Below are positions 1 through 8,682 of a stretch of DNA of 64,000 nucleotides, in pieces; the first letter of the stretch is position 1, and every line of letters begins with the position of its first letter. This DNA is from Ardenticatenaceae bacterium (GTDB lineage Bacteria > Chloroflexota > Anaerolineae > Promineifilales > Promineifilaceae). Under the pieces are notes generated by a model. It did no database searches, had not been told where the DNA came from, and worked only from the letters and a program-made list of their open reading frames with translations. Location of the stretch: contig JACKBN010000001.1 in assembly GCA_020634565.1 (NCBI GenBank), forward strand, positions 310,001 through 374,000. Direction: 5' to 3'. Position numbers and translations under genes: made by a program.

Positions 1-310
1 GCTGCACCATCAAGGACAGGAGCATGATGAGCAGTGAATGCTGTATCGCACCACGGAAGATATCCTGGCCAATGGCCCGGACGTAATTATCAAAACCAAT
101 AAAATCGTCCAGGGGGCCCAGGCCATTCCAGTTGTAAAGGCTGTAATAAAACGCCTGGCCGATGGGAACAACCAGGAATGCAATGAGCAGGACAAAGCCG
201 GGTAGTAGAAAAATGGTGATCAGCAGGGCTTTGTTGATTTGCGCCTGTCGTTTATCGGCGCTGATTTGCTGCCTGTGACTGATGCCGGATATGCTTCTGG
301 TTTCGCCCAT
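1..310 (-). CDS. Sugar ABC transporter permease (MalF-like), N-terminal part
   Basis: Reading the minus strand from the ATG at 310 gives an open frame of about 103 codons that runs off the left edge. It begins MGETRSISGISHRQQ and carries a strong hydrophobic helix (LLITIFLLPGFVLLIAFLVV) followed by a FYYSLYNWNG segment. That layout is typical of the first membrane helix and periplasmic loop of MalF-type carbohydrate permeases. A GAGG Shine-Dalgarno lies just upstream. It follows the binding-protein gene on the same strand, so it should be the membrane subunit of that importer. Only the N-terminus is visible; the family assignment rests on hydropathy, short motifs and context. Confidence 0.75.
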   Translation of the reverse strand, partial: MGETRSISGISHRQQISADKRQAQINKALLITIFLLPGFVLLIAFLVVPIGQAFYYSLYNWNGLGPLDDFIGFDNYVRAIGQDIFRGAIQHSLLIMLLSLMVQ

Positions 311-351
311 AGGAGCCTCTTTAATTTTGTTTATTGCGATTGGGGAAGTGG

Positions 352-379
352 TGGTGGGGAAACGGCCGTTTCCCCACCA
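352..379. repeat. 28-bp perfect palindrome centred on AACGGCCGTT
   Basis: Arms TGGTGGGGA and TCCCCACCA flank a central AACGGCCGTT, making a perfect palindrome without a spacer. It sits between the sugar-binding protein gene (ends 398) and the permease gene (starts 310) of the same minus-strand operon. In RNA it can fold into a strong stem. Such intercistronic stems often protect the upstream binding-protein message; that role is inferred here. Confidence 0.8.
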
Positions 380-397
380 TCTTTATGCGTCTATTCG

Positions 398-1786
398 TTA
401 ATTACCAAGTTCTAGCGCAGCCGAATCTTCGATTTGCTGTGCAGCTTCTTCTGGGGAAGCAACACCGGCAAAAATCTGCTCGACGGCATCGTTCACTGTA
501 CCACCAACGGCTGGCGGCAGGAATTGATCATAGTAAAGCTGGAAGTATGCCGCCGCATTACGTGCTTCCAGAATTTGCTGCTGAACCGGGTCTGTAATCG
601 CGCTTTGGGCACCGGCGGTGGTTGGCGGGCCAAAACCTACAGTTTCCAGAGCATCAATCTGGTTGTCAGCACTGGTGAGGAAGCGAACAAATTCCACGGC
701 GGCGTCTGGCGCATCTTTGCCGATGCCAAAGCCATCACCACCACCCAGCACGTCGCTGGCATTACCTGCACCGCCCTCAACCATGGGGAAGAGGAACCAG
801 CCCAGATTGGCCACACCTTCGCCATCTTCACTGGAATCTTTCTGAACGCTCTGGTGCCATTGACCCATCAACTCCATCGCCGCTTCACCATTGCCAAAAA
901 CGGCCGCAGAATCATTATAGCTAAAGCCAAGATACCCTTCCGGGAACGGCTCCATGTCGATCAGGTCTTGCAAATCTTGACCCGCTTTCACAAAAGGTGC
1001 ATCGGTAAAGCTGCCGTCACGGTTAAAGGCATCCAGAAATGCCTGCTGGCCCCCGTTGCGGATGGCTAAATAAACCCACCAGAAATGGCCCGGCCATTTG
1101 TCGCCTTCGCCAACGGTAATCGGCGTGATGCCGGCATCTTTCAAGGTTTGTACAGCAGACAGGAACTCGCTCCAGGTAGTTGGCGGGCTTTCCGGGTCTA
1201 AACCAGCTTGCTCAAACAGATCCTTGTTATAGTAAATGCCGACTGCACCCCACTGCCAGGGAACGCCGTAGTAAGCGCCATCCTGGCCAAACAGCTCCAG
1301 AGCAGACTGCGCCGCAATAGAATCCTTCCATTCACCATCAAGCTCGGACGAGATGTCTCGCAGCAAGCCCGCGTCGGCGTAGGCCCACAAAACGCCACCA
1401 CCCCAGCTTTGGAAAATGTCCGGCGGCTCGCCAGATTGCATCACGGTGGTGAGTCGTGCCTTAAACGCTTCATTTTCCAGCACGGTGATGTTGATTTTCA
1501 CACAGGGATTGGCTTCTACAAACGCATCGGCTTTTGACTGCCAGTAAGCCTGCTCCGCCTCGATGGTGGAAATGTGCCACCACTCAATTTCTGTGATTTC
1601 TTCACAACTATCAGCGGACTCGGTGGAAGAATCGGCCGTTTCTGAGGCAGAATCATCGGTTGAAGCGGTATCATCTTGTGTGGTTGTTTCTTCGGCGGGT
1701 TCTTCTTCAGCTTGCCCCCCGCAGGCAACCAGAAGCATTCCGGCTGCCAATAAAAGAATCAATAAAACGAATTTGAACTTGCGCAT
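398..1786 (-). CDS. Carbohydrate ABC transporter substrate-binding lipoprotein (family 1)
   Basis: A 462-aa extracytoplasmic sugar-binding protein. The N-terminus has a signal peptide with lipobox (LLVAC, Cys about 22), then a long acidic Glu/Asp/Ser/Thr-rich linker (residues about 25-62) that should tether the domain to the membrane lipid. The folded part begins with IEWWHIST and includes FVEANPCVKI, GEPPDIFQSWGGG and YYNKDLFEQAGLDP, all features of family 1 (MalE/UgpB-like) binding proteins. The permease gene follows and the LacI-type regulator precedes it, so it belongs to a small regulated sugar import operon. A LacI-type operator at 1815-1828 lies just upstream of the start. The substrate cannot be told from the sequence. 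Confidence 0.9.
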   Translation of the reverse strand: MRKFKFVLLILLLAAGMLLVACGGQAEEEPAEETTTQDDTASTDDSASETADSSTESADSCEEITEIEWWHISTIEAEQAYWQSKADAFVEANPCVKINITVLENEAFKARLTTVMQSGEPPDIFQSWGGGVLWAYADAGLLRDISSELDGEWKDSIAAQSALELFGQDGAYYGVPWQWGAVGIYYNKDLFEQAGLDPESPPTTWSEFLSAVQTLKDAGITPITVGEGDKWPGHFWWVYLAIRNGGQQAFLDAFNRDGSFTDAPFVKAGQDLQDLIDMEPFPEGYLGFSYNDSAAVFGNGEAAMELMGQWHQSVQKDSSEDGEGVANLGWFLFPMVEGGAGNASDVLGGGDGFGIGKDAPDAAVEFVRFLTSADNQIDALETVGFGPPTTAGAQSAITDPVQQQILEARNAAAYFQLYYDQFLPPAVGGTVNDAVEQIFAGVASPEEAAQQIEDSAALELGN

Positions 1787-1814
1787 CTTATTTCCTCTCC
1801 TTTGAAAGAATTTC

Positions 1815-1828
1815 TGAAAACGTTTGCA
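1815..1828. promoter_or_regulatory. LacI-type operator upstream of the sugar-binding protein gene
   Basis: TGAAAACGTTTGCA fits the degenerate LacI/GalR-family palindrome TGNAANCGNTTNCA at every fixed position. It lies 29 bp upstream of the binding-protein start (1786). A second, closely related site at 2979-2992 lies upstream of the neighbouring LacI gene, so this regulator is the likely ligand. Confidence 0.7.
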
Positions 1829-1928
1829 TAACTTTCAAAAAAATTTTGTTTTCTAATTTATTAAATTTTCACCTCCTCCACGCTTTTTTATGTTTTCGAA
1901 CCATCAAATAAAATTAGAAAAATATCCA

Positions 1929-2957
1929 TTAAGGATGTGGTGGCGCGGTTGTTTCACGAACAATAAGTTCGGTTGGGAAAATAATGCTTTCAGATTTATC
2001 TTCAGGGTCTTTTAGCAAATCCAGTAGGAGTTCTGTGGCTGAGCGGCCCATTTCTTGCAAGGGTTGGCGCATGGTAGTGAGCTTTGGATTTAGCAAAGCG
2101 GCCGTTGGAATATCATCGAACCCCACCACGGAAATATCGCCCGGCACCTGAAGCCCGTGCGCCCGTACCGCCTCAATAACCCCCATGGCAGAAATATCGT
2201 TGGAAGCAAAGATTGCCGTGGGCGGTTCCGCCAAATCCAGCAAATAGGAACCACCGCGAAAACCACCTGGCTGCGAGAAATCCCCTTCAAACAAAAGTTC
2301 TGATTCAAATGGGATGCCAGCATCATCAAGCGCCGCCCGGTAACCATCCAGGCGATCCCGGGCACTCACCATATCCATCCAGCCTGTAACAATGCCAATC
2401 CGCTGGTGGCCCAGACTAATCAGGTGCTTTGTAGCATCATAACCACCCTGGTAATTATCGGCCGTTACAAAATGATCGGAGGGATCTTCACTGCGAAAAT
2501 CGATGATGACATAGGGGAAACCTTTTTGGCGCAATGATGTTAGATAGGCTTCCGGTTCACGGGGCAAACTAATCAAGAGGCCATCTGCCAGCCCCCGGGC
2601 CATCATATGCACATAGGCAGATTCTTTGGCTTTGCGACGGTGGGTTGTATACAGCATCAACTCGTACCGATTGGCCGCCAACACATCGTCAATCCCGTTG
2701 ATAATTTCCCCCAAATACTGCGTGGTTAAATCAACGACCAACAAGCCAATAACGTTGGATTGCCCCCCAGCCAAACTCCGCGCATGCAAATTAACCTGGT
2801 AGCCTAAACGCACCATAGCCTGCAAGACACGTTCACGCGTATCCGGGTTCACGTAGGATTTGTTGTTGACCACACGCGAAACCGTAGAGTAGGAAACGCC
2901 CGCTTCCTTGGCAACATCTTTGATTGTGACTTCATGTGAGGATTTGTTACGCTTCAT
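1929..2957 (-). CDS. LacI/GalR-family transcriptional regulator
   Basis: A DNA-binding repressor with an N-terminal helix-turn-helix (VTIKDVAKEAGVSYSTVSRV, then VVNNK) and a periplasmic-binding-protein-like effector domain (NVIGLLVVD, YVIIDFRSEDP, TAIFASNDISAMGV, VVGFDDIPTAALLNP). An upstream in-frame ATG at 3023 would add 22 residues. That extension runs through a near-perfect operator palindrome (2979-2992), so I place the start at 2957 (MKRNKSS), giving 342 aa. It precedes and shares orientation with the sugar importer genes, and operator-like sites lie in front of both. Autoregulation and control by the imported sugar are inferred from this arrangement. Confidence 0.88.
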   Translation of the reverse strand: MKRNKSSHEVTIKDVAKEAGVSYSTVSRVVNNKSYVNPDTRERVLQAMVRLGYQVNLHARSLAGGQSNVIGLLVVDLTTQYLGEIINGIDDVLAANRYELMLYTTHRRKAKESAYVHMMARGLADGLLISLPREPEAYLTSLRQKGFPYVIIDFRSEDPSDHFVTADNYQGGYDATKHLISLGHQRIGIVTGWMDMVSARDRLDGYRAALDDAGIPFESELLFEGDFSQPGGFRGGSYLLDLAEPPTAIFASNDISAMGVIEAVRAHGLQVPGDISVVGFDDIPTAALLNPKLTTMRQPLQEMGRSATELLLDLLKDPEDKSESIIFPTELIVRETTAPPHP

Positions 2958-2978
2958 CTCAATTCTTCCAAAATTTTC

Positions 2979-2992
2979 TGCAAGCGTTTGCA
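2979..2992. promoter_or_regulatory. LacI-type operator in front of the LacI-family gene
   Basis: TGCAAGCGTTTGCA is a 14-bp palindrome matching TGNAANCGNTTNCA, with only the two central flanking bases breaking perfect symmetry. It is 22 bp upstream of the preferred start of the regulator gene, as expected for autoregulation. Confidence 0.72.
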
Positions 2993-3119
2993 ATAAATTA
3001 CCTGCTTTTTTCGCATCTGTCAACCTTTTTTGTCATATTGGTGAACTTCTTTAGCAGACGCCAGCCGTTCGCGTTTGAGGGCATGAAAAAGCGAAGCGTG
3101 AAAATCCTAACAAAAAAGA

Positions 3120-3137
3120 AACCCGGTTGCCCGGGTT
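3120..3137 (-). terminator. Rho-independent terminator of the MFS gene
   Basis: On the minus strand, AACCCGG and its complement form a 7-bp stem with a 4-base loop, followed by a T-rich run (TTTCTTTTTTG, positions 3119-3109). It lies about 45 bp beyond the stop of the exporter gene (3183) and before the LacI gene, so it separates the two units. Confidence 0.75.
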
Positions 3138-3182
3138 CAAATTGATCAATTCAGAAAAGACGGTGTGTGAAAATTTAAGAGG

Positions 3183-4403
3183 TTATAAGCTTGAATCATC
3201 CTGACCAGCTTCCGCCCATCTCACCACGATAAGCGATAGACCTGTTAACAACATCAAGCCGATGATCAGGGGCGAAGTTGTGCCATTGTAGCTTTGGCCA
3301 ATGAGCGTACCCAGCACCACCGAAATCAAGGTAGACAACGAGCCCACAATGGCAGACCCAATTCCAGCCGCCTTCCCCAACGGCTCCATTGCCAACGAGT
3401 TCAGATTACCAAACAAGACGCCTACGCAAAAGAACGAAAGCATGATGTAAGCCATAAAGGCCCAAAAGGGCAGCTGCTCTACAAAGAAAATCGTGATGCC
3501 AAAGACAAACAGGGAAAGCGTAAAGATAACGAGCAATGAGGTTCTGACGAGAAAACGCATGCCAAAGCGCATGACCAGCGTGGAATTTGAGAACGAAGCC
3601 AGGCCAATCGCTGAAGCCACAATGCCAAAATAGATGGTAAACAGTTCACCCAGCGCATATTGCTCCTGGAATATCTGTTGGGCGGAGTTGAGGTAACCAA
3701 TAAATGCACCGCTTACCAGCCCAGCCGTTACTGTGTAGCCCAGAGCCAGACGATTTTTAATGATTTCTTGTGTCATCTGCCAAATGCGGCTGACGGTAAA
3801 CGGCGCACGATTTTCAGGAGCCAATGTCTCTGGCTGGCGCAGCCCAAACCAGAGCAACGCAATGGAGGCCATTACCAAGAAACTGCCAAAAATGGCCCGC
3901 CATCCAGCAAAATGGAGGATTCCCTGGCCCATGGTGGGGGCGAGCATGGGCACAAGAATAAAAACGGTCATGACAAAGGACATCACTCGCGCCATGGCTC
4001 TACCCGAAAATTGATCGCGTACCAAGGCCAGCGTCACGGCTCTTGGTGATGAAGCACCGATTCCTTGTAAAAAGCGTCCGGTTAGCATCATGGGAAAGTT
4101 GACGGCGAACATGGATAGCAGGGCGCCAAACATGTACAGCAGCAGCCCGCCATAAATGGCTGGTTTACGCCCGCTGCTATCTGAAAGGGGTCCAAAAAAC
4201 AGCTGGCCAATCGCCAAACCGAAAAAGATCATGGAGATGACAAGCTGGCGGCTGTTGGCGTTTTGCACCTGCAATTCGCTGCCTATTTGGGGTAAGGCAG
4301 GCAGCATGGAGTCGATGGAAACGGCCGTTAAAGCCATCATCAATGAAATAAGAACGACAAATTCAACAAAAGAGGGTTGTGTCTTGGATTTTGTAGCGAT
4401 CAA
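3183..4403 (-). CDS. Bcr/CflA-type MFS exporter
   Basis: A 406-aa polytopic membrane protein with about twelve hydrophobic helices. The N-terminal half shows the pattern of drug:H+ antiporters of the Bcr/CflA group: SIDSMLPALPQIGSEL in helix 1-loop, GQLFFGPLSDSSGRKP in the loop 2-3 motif A position, and GRFLQGIGASSPRAV in helix 4. Family members export small hydrophobic drugs or metabolites. It ends at a terminator and starts from its own leader, so it appears monocistronic. There is no evident link to the photosynthesis genes. The substrate is unknown. Confidence 0.85.
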   Translation of the reverse strand: MIATKSKTQPSFVEFVVLISLMMALTAVSIDSMLPALPQIGSELQVQNANSRQLVISMIFFGLAIGQLFFGPLSDSSGRKPAIYGGLLLYMFGALLSMFAVNFPMMLTGRFLQGIGASSPRAVTLALVRDQFSGRAMARVMSFVMTVFILVPMLAPTMGQGILHFAGWRAIFGSFLVMASIALLWFGLRQPETLAPENRAPFTVSRIWQMTQEIIKNRLALGYTVTAGLVSGAFIGYLNSAQQIFQEQYALGELFTIYFGIVASAIGLASFSNSTLVMRFGMRFLVRTSLLVIFTLSLFVFGITIFFVEQLPFWAFMAYIMLSFFCVGVLFGNLNSLAMEPLGKAAGIGSAIVGSLSTLISVVLGTLIGQSYNGTTSPLIIGLMLLTGLSLIVVRWAEAGQDDSSL

Positions 4404-4598
4404 TGTAATACCTTAGCAGTTATGCTCCACCTGGATTGGGCAAATTAGGGTTATAAAATAAGTTGTAGAGGAGGCTTCCCCTTTTCAGGTTTCCCAATCG
4501 TCTTTGACCAATAAGCCGTGGCTAATTATGACAGCTGACTTTACCTGTTTTAAGTGGATATTTCAACTAAAGTAGGGCGAAAACTATGGAGAAATGGT

Positions 4599-4631
4599 AA
4601 CGGCCGTTCCTGCGATGCGGGAACGGCCGTT
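4599..4631. repeat. Hairpin made from two inverted AACGGCCGTT palindromes
   Basis: AACGGCCGTTCC (4599-4610) and GGAACGGCCGTT (4620-4631) form a 12-bp perfect stem with a 9-base loop. It lies 36 bp beyond the stop codon of the blue copper gene (minus strand). There is no clear T-run on either side, so it may act as a transcript-end stabiliser or a weak terminator rather than a classic intrinsic terminator. The rest of 4404-4666 shows no gene. Confidence 0.75.
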
Positions 4632-4666
4632 TCTAATCTTAACGGTATTTAGCTGTCAAAAATCAG

Positions 4667-5119
4667 TTACTGAACAACCAAACGTCCTTGCATGCTGGGA
4701 TAATGTCCGGCAACGGTGCAGATAACCAGATATTCACCTGGCTCCGTGGGCGCAACAAACGACTCACGGAAGGAATCCCCGGCGGGAATCAAACCCGTTT
4801 CCTTCAGAATCAGATCGCCGTTGGCTTCGGAATCAAACGTATCGGGCATGGTCGCATCCATCTTGATCACCGCCCAATTGTGTTCCGTGGTGCCATTGTT
4901 TTGCAGCTGAACAGCAACCTGCCCGCCTGCATTGACTTCCCATTTTGGCGGATTATCCGCGTTGTCGGGGGTGGTACCAAAATAGTTGTCGTTTTGGGTA
5001 ACTTCAATCGTGACGGCTTCCGGTCCAGAAGATTCTTCCTCACCCCCGCCACCACATGCGGTGAGGAAAAAGGCTGCGGAGAGGACTAAGGCAATTACTG
5101 CAAAAAACTTCAATTTCAT
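4667..5119 (-). CDS. Auracyanin-like blue copper (cupredoxin) lipoprotein
   Basis: A 150-aa exported type 1 copper protein. The start at 5119 (MKLKFFAVI) is chosen over an upstream ATG at 5155 because AAGGAG lies 9 bases before it. A signal peptide ends in a lipobox (FFLTAC), followed by a Gly/Glu linker. The cupredoxin domain carries the four expected copper ligands: His in TTEHNW, then Cys, His and Met in CTVAGHYPSM (C-x4-H-x3-M). Auracyanins of Chloroflexus and Roseiflexus are membrane-tethered blue copper proteins that carry electrons from the alternative complex III to the reaction-centre cytochrome. Proximity to the photosynthesis cluster supports that role, though other lipid-anchored cupredoxins are possible. 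Confidence 0.8.
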   Translation of the reverse strand: MKLKFFAVIALVLSAAFFLTACGGGGEEESSGPEAVTIEVTQNDNYFGTTPDNADNPPKWEVNAGGQVAVQLQNNGTTEHNWAVIKMDATMPDTFDSEANGDLILKETGLIPAGDSFRESFVAPTEPGEYLVICTVAGHYPSMQGRLVVQ

Positions 5120-5270
5120 TTCTCTGCTCCTTGTGTGGGTGTTTACTAATGACACTGAATTAAAGCAAAAAAAACATTTCTGTCAATATTTTGCAAAGTC
5201 TTTTATACCCAATTCTTGACAAAATCAGGGTTTACAGTGCATTTTGTATTCTGCTGGGCAAGATGGCTGT

Positions 5271-6437
5271 TTATACGGCCGTACGATACGGTGGCAGCAA
5301 GCCTAAAAATGAGCCAAAGGCGTGTTGAATCTTGAGGGGAGCAACGGTGGCCAAACGCCAGATAAAAGCAACCATCTGAGGCCAATGGTAGCTAAAAAGA
5401 TGGCGGGCAATGAAGGCACGACGCTTTAACAAGCGACCCAGGCGATCTTTTTGCAGCATTGCCTTGTAATTTTGAAAGCGGAAATCATTTCGGGCGAAAG
5501 CATCCTCTATTTGCCGGGCCACAATAGCCCCATATTCCATACCGTAAGAAATGCCCTCGGCAAAAAGCGGATCAACGCCAGCAGCATCCCCAGCCAATAG
5601 CACATGCGGCCGGGCAAAGGTGGCCTGAGGATGAAACCAGCGCACCGGATGACCTTCTAGCTGAACGTGCTCAAGATTGACATGCTGGTTGGCTAATTGG
5701 GCAAAAAACACCTGCTTAAGATTGCCACGTGGCTGTTCTGGCGTTACGCGGCTGTCAAACATGCCACGGTTCATGAAGGGTTTGCCCTCTATCAGGCAAG
5801 GGAAATCCCAACTGTAGCCCTGTATCCCGTGTTGAATACAAGAGAAATCGAAAACGGCCGTTTGCGCCTGCCATCCTTCATTTTCTTCAGGGACGATGGG
5901 CGTGAGCACCCGCAACAAGCGTGCCACACCCGGTTGGCCCGTAATATGCAAGCGACGCCGAACCATGCTATTGGCCCCATCAGCCCCAACCACAATCTGT
6001 GCCCGGTAATGGCCACGATTGGTTTGCAGCTGCATCCCGCCAGGCACAGGCTGCATATCCAACAGCTTTTCATTGGAATGAACTTTTAAGCCAACGGCCG
6101 TTACAGCCTCGGCAATCGCCGCATCAAACAACCGCCGCTCAATAATGCGCATAGCATGGGGAAACGGAACCGTAAAATCAAGCCCGCCTAGACGAAACAA
6201 GAGCCGGTTAATGGTAAAGGCCGGCACATCAATCTGTAACCCCAGTCGGTGCAGCTGTTCTTCGCCATGAAACGTCACGCCACCCCCGCACAATTTCGGT
6301 CGCGGATGCTCAGCCGCCTCCAAAATTAGAATCTCTTTGGTGAGTGAGGGAAGACGCCGGGCCAGATGCAGCGCCGTAGAAAGGCCCGTTGGGCCAGCTC
6401 CTACAATAATAATTTTGTAGGCATCCGGGTCATTCAT
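5271..6437 (-). CDS. Geranylgeranyl-reductase-family FAD oxidoreductase
   Basis: A 388-aa flavoprotein. The N-terminus has the dinucleotide-binding motif VGAGPTGLSTALHLARR, then CGGGV (residues about 50), a central VVGADGANSMVRRRL and the C-terminal LLAGDAAGVDPLFAEGISYG FAD-contact motif. This is the layout of the GGR/BchP family, which reduce isoprenoid double bonds, and of related halogenases and hydroxylases. The start overlaps the stop of the upstream methyltransferase (ATGA), so the two are translationally coupled in an operon with a BCD carrier. A second, more BchP-like copy lies at 15563. This one may act on another prenyl lipid, carotenoid or quinone; the substrate is unresolved. Confidence 0.8.
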   Translation of the reverse strand: MNDPDAYKIIIVGAGPTGLSTALHLARRLPSLTKEILILEAAEHPRPKLCGGGVTFHGEEQLHRLGLQIDVPAFTINRLLFRLGGLDFTVPFPHAMRIIERRLFDAAIAEAVTAVGLKVHSNEKLLDMQPVPGGMQLQTNRGHYRAQIVVGADGANSMVRRRLHITGQPGVARLLRVLTPIVPEENEGWQAQTAVFDFSCIQHGIQGYSWDFPCLIEGKPFMNRGMFDSRVTPEQPRGNLKQVFFAQLANQHVNLEHVQLEGHPVRWFHPQATFARPHVLLAGDAAGVDPLFAEGISYGMEYGAIVARQIEDAFARNDFRFQNYKAMLQKDRLGRLLKRRAFIARHLFSYHWPQMVAFIWRLATVAPLKIQHAFGSFLGLLPPYRTAV

Positions 6438-7234
6438 GCCCAGTTTCCGCGTGAAACCTTCAACAAGAAGCGGCGAATTACGGGTTGTTTCTCATCCAAA
6501 TCGGCCCAGGTGGCCTCAGCATAGGCCTGCAATTCCTGGAACAGGCGATTAAAAATATCGTCTGGGAACATCCAGCTTTCGGCATCCATACGATTTTGGA
6601 TGGCTCCCAGGCGTTCGTTTGGGCTAAGCCAGGTGGTCCATTCGGCGGCAATCAGTTCATCTACTTCCGGGCCACCCAGTTCAGCCAAAAATTGCTGTTT
6701 AGAGATACCAGCCGCAGGGGGTTTGGTGTTGGGTGAAAGGCGCATAGCCTGACGACGCAGCTCATCCCGCAGCTGTCCGGTCACGGACTGGGGATCGATC
6801 CAATCGTCACCCTGAATAAAAATGCCGCCCGGACGCAATACCCGAGCGGCCTCTTTTAATACTTGCTGCCAATCTTTGGCCAGATGCAGAACGTGCACAG
6901 CCAGGACAGCATCAAACTGATTGCTGCACAGGGGGTAGTAGTGCATATCTGCCTGCAGAATGTTGAAATTGGTTTGGTGCGAGAACGGCCGTTCCCCACC
7001 AGCAACCTCTTCCAACATTTCGCGTGACAGATCAAAGCCAGTCAGATGACAGCCGGCGGCCACCACTGGCCGGGCAATACGACCCGTCCCCACGCCAATC
7101 TCTAACACATGGGCCGATGGTCCAGCCAAAGAAGCGATCACTTCCCCAATCTGCTGGGCAACCTCCGGTGGATGGGTACGCTGCGCTTCGTAATTCTTAG
7201 CAACGCGCTTGTCGAATGAAAAGTCAAATTTCAT
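6434..7234 (-). CDS. Class I SAM-dependent methyltransferase
   Basis: A 266-aa soluble methyltransferase with the SAM-binding glycine motif VLEIGVGTGRIARPV (about residues 43-57), an acidic ribose contact in LTGFDLSREML, motif II-like FDAVLAVHVLHLAKDW and post-motif ARVLRPGGIFIQGDDW. It belongs to the broad Methyltransf_11/25 group. The start shares one base with the stop of the BCD carrier (TAATG) and its end overlaps the following flavoprotein gene, so all three are coupled. It does not look like BchM in the parts I can compare. The operon suggests a pigment or quinone substrate, but that is inference. Confidence 0.85.
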   Translation of the reverse strand: MKFDFSFDKRVAKNYEAQRTHPPEVAQQIGEVIASLAGPSAHVLEIGVGTGRIARPVVAAGCHLTGFDLSREMLEEVAGGERPFSHQTNFNILQADMHYYPLCSNQFDAVLAVHVLHLAKDWQQVLKEAARVLRPGGIFIQGDDWIDPQSVTGQLRDELRRQAMRLSPNTKPPAAGISKQQFLAELGGPEVDELIAAEWTTWLSPNERLGAIQNRMDAESWMFPDDIFNRLFQELQAYAEATWADLDEKQPVIRRFLLKVSRGNWA

Positions 7235-8625
7235 TAAGCTATTGCACCAGCTTCCATGGCCCGCAGGGCATCAGACGCACTCATGGCGGCGGCATGGGAC
7301 TCGCGGAAGTTGTTCACACTAATACGCCACATGACCACAGCAGCTACAACCATACCTACAGCTTCAATGCCATAGATCAGGCCGTAAGCAACATTCGGGC
7401 CTAACAAACCGGATTCAATAAGCCCGGTATGTAAGGCGCCACCGCTAAAGGAAGCCACGCCATTGCCAAAGGCCTGGGCCATGCCCCACAAACCCATGAA
7501 TAGGCCCGTCGCACCTTCTACCGTCATATCCATCATCATGGAAAGGGCACCGACATTGAAGAAGCCGGTGAACAAACCCATCATTACCAGGGCGGGGAAC
7601 ACGATGCCAACCTGTCGGGTTAAAGCAGCCATAGCCAGTACAGCCATGCCAACGGCCGTACCCACACAGCCCACAATGGTAATTGTCCGCTTGGAAAAGC
7701 CGAAGACGGTGCTGGCCATCCCCATCAACAACATACCAACGAGCACGCCACCACCCCACATGGGCTGGAACTGCCTTGTCTCTTCAATGGACAGCTTAAA
7801 AACCTCAGCGCCAAACACTTCCAAAATATTGTCTTGCAAGAAAATGGAAAAAATCGCGACAAAAACAAAAATGAAAAAGCCACGTGCTTGCCGATTGTTG
7901 CGCAGAATGTTGATAGCCGCCTGAATAGCATTGCCTTCTGGGGCTGCTTTACGTGATTGCTCCAGAGCACTTTTCAGCTGATCACCTTTTAGCCGTTTTT
8001 CTATGCCTAAGGTACCTACCAGAATAGAAATCACTACCACAAAAGGCGTCAAATTGTAAAGACGCTGCATGGCTGCCAAGCTGTACTCTGGACTGACAAT
8101 ATTAAAAACGATGGCCGAAATAATCGAACTCAAAATAGTGAACGTCCAAACCACAGAGATGACACCACCACGGGCGCGTGGTTCCGTAACTTCGGCAATA
8201 AGCGAATGATGGGCATCACCCATAAAGGCAATGGCAATGCCGTAAACAACCAGCAAAAGGAAGCCACTGACTATTGCCCAAGCTGAACCATCGGCAACTG
8301 CATGAACAATGCGGGGCAACGCCACAAAAATCAAGCTCCCCACAAACCCACCTATCAACAGGTAAGGCGTACGGCGCAAACCAAAAATGGGATGCTTATC
8401 CGCAAATCGGCCCGAAATAACCTGGAAGGGCGATAAAAAGTAGTGCAACGACAACATTGCGGTGATTAAAACGGCCGCAATGCCCAGTTCAACAATGGCA
8501 ATTCGATTGAAATCAATGGTTAGGATGGCAAACATCCAACCCACCCCCAATTTGGGCAAAGCCAAACGCAAGGTTTTTACTGCATTACGAAGAAAACTCA
8601 GGACCTTCTTACCAGCATGATGCAT
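7234..8625 (-). CDS. BCD/PucC/LhaA-family MFS carrier
   Basis: A 463-aa membrane protein of the bacteriochlorophyll delivery (BCD) branch of the major facilitator superfamily. This branch includes PucC and LhaA, which assist light-harvesting complex assembly and probably handle BChl. Diagnostic segments are LPKLGVGWMFAILTIDFNRI, LHYFLSPFQVISGRFADKHP, LRRTPYLLIGG and AFMGDAHHSLIAEVTEPRARG. The ATG at 8625 (MHHAGKK) has AAGGAGAG 7 bases upstream and is preferred over a TTG at 8631. It heads a three-gene operon from a good sigma-70-like promoter (8683-8710). A second BCD gene lies at 25363; two carriers could serve different complexes. Confidence 0.9.
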   Translation of the reverse strand: MHHAGKKVLSFLRNAVKTLRLALPKLGVGWMFAILTIDFNRIAIVELGIAAVLITAMLSLHYFLSPFQVISGRFADKHPIFGLRRTPYLLIGGFVGSLIFVALPRIVHAVADGSAWAIVSGFLLLVVYGIAIAFMGDAHHSLIAEVTEPRARGGVISVVWTFTILSSIISAIVFNIVSPEYSLAAMQRLYNLTPFVVVISILVGTLGIEKRLKGDQLKSALEQSRKAAPEGNAIQAAINILRNNRQARGFFIFVFVAIFSIFLQDNILEVFGAEVFKLSIEETRQFQPMWGGGVLVGMLLMGMASTVFGFSKRTITIVGCVGTAVGMAVLAMAALTRQVGIVFPALVMMGLFTGFFNVGALSMMMDMTVEGATGLFMGLWGMAQAFGNGVASFSGGALHTGLIESGLLGPNVAYGLIYGIEAVGMVVAAVVMWRISVNNFRESHAAAMSASDALRAMEAGAIA

Positions 8626-8682
8626 TATCAACTCTCCTTATCTAACTGCTCCCTTAATGCAACATTAAAAAGTTAGATTCAG

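Noticed and set aside
398..1069. Long open frames opposite the sugar-binding protein gene
   Set aside because: They lie wholly within a clear gene, have no ribosome sites and show no recognisable family.
3109..3140. GGGTTCAAAT resembling a tRNA T-loop
   Set aside because: No cloverleaf, acceptor stem or CCA region can be drawn; the segment fits a simple terminator on the minus strand.
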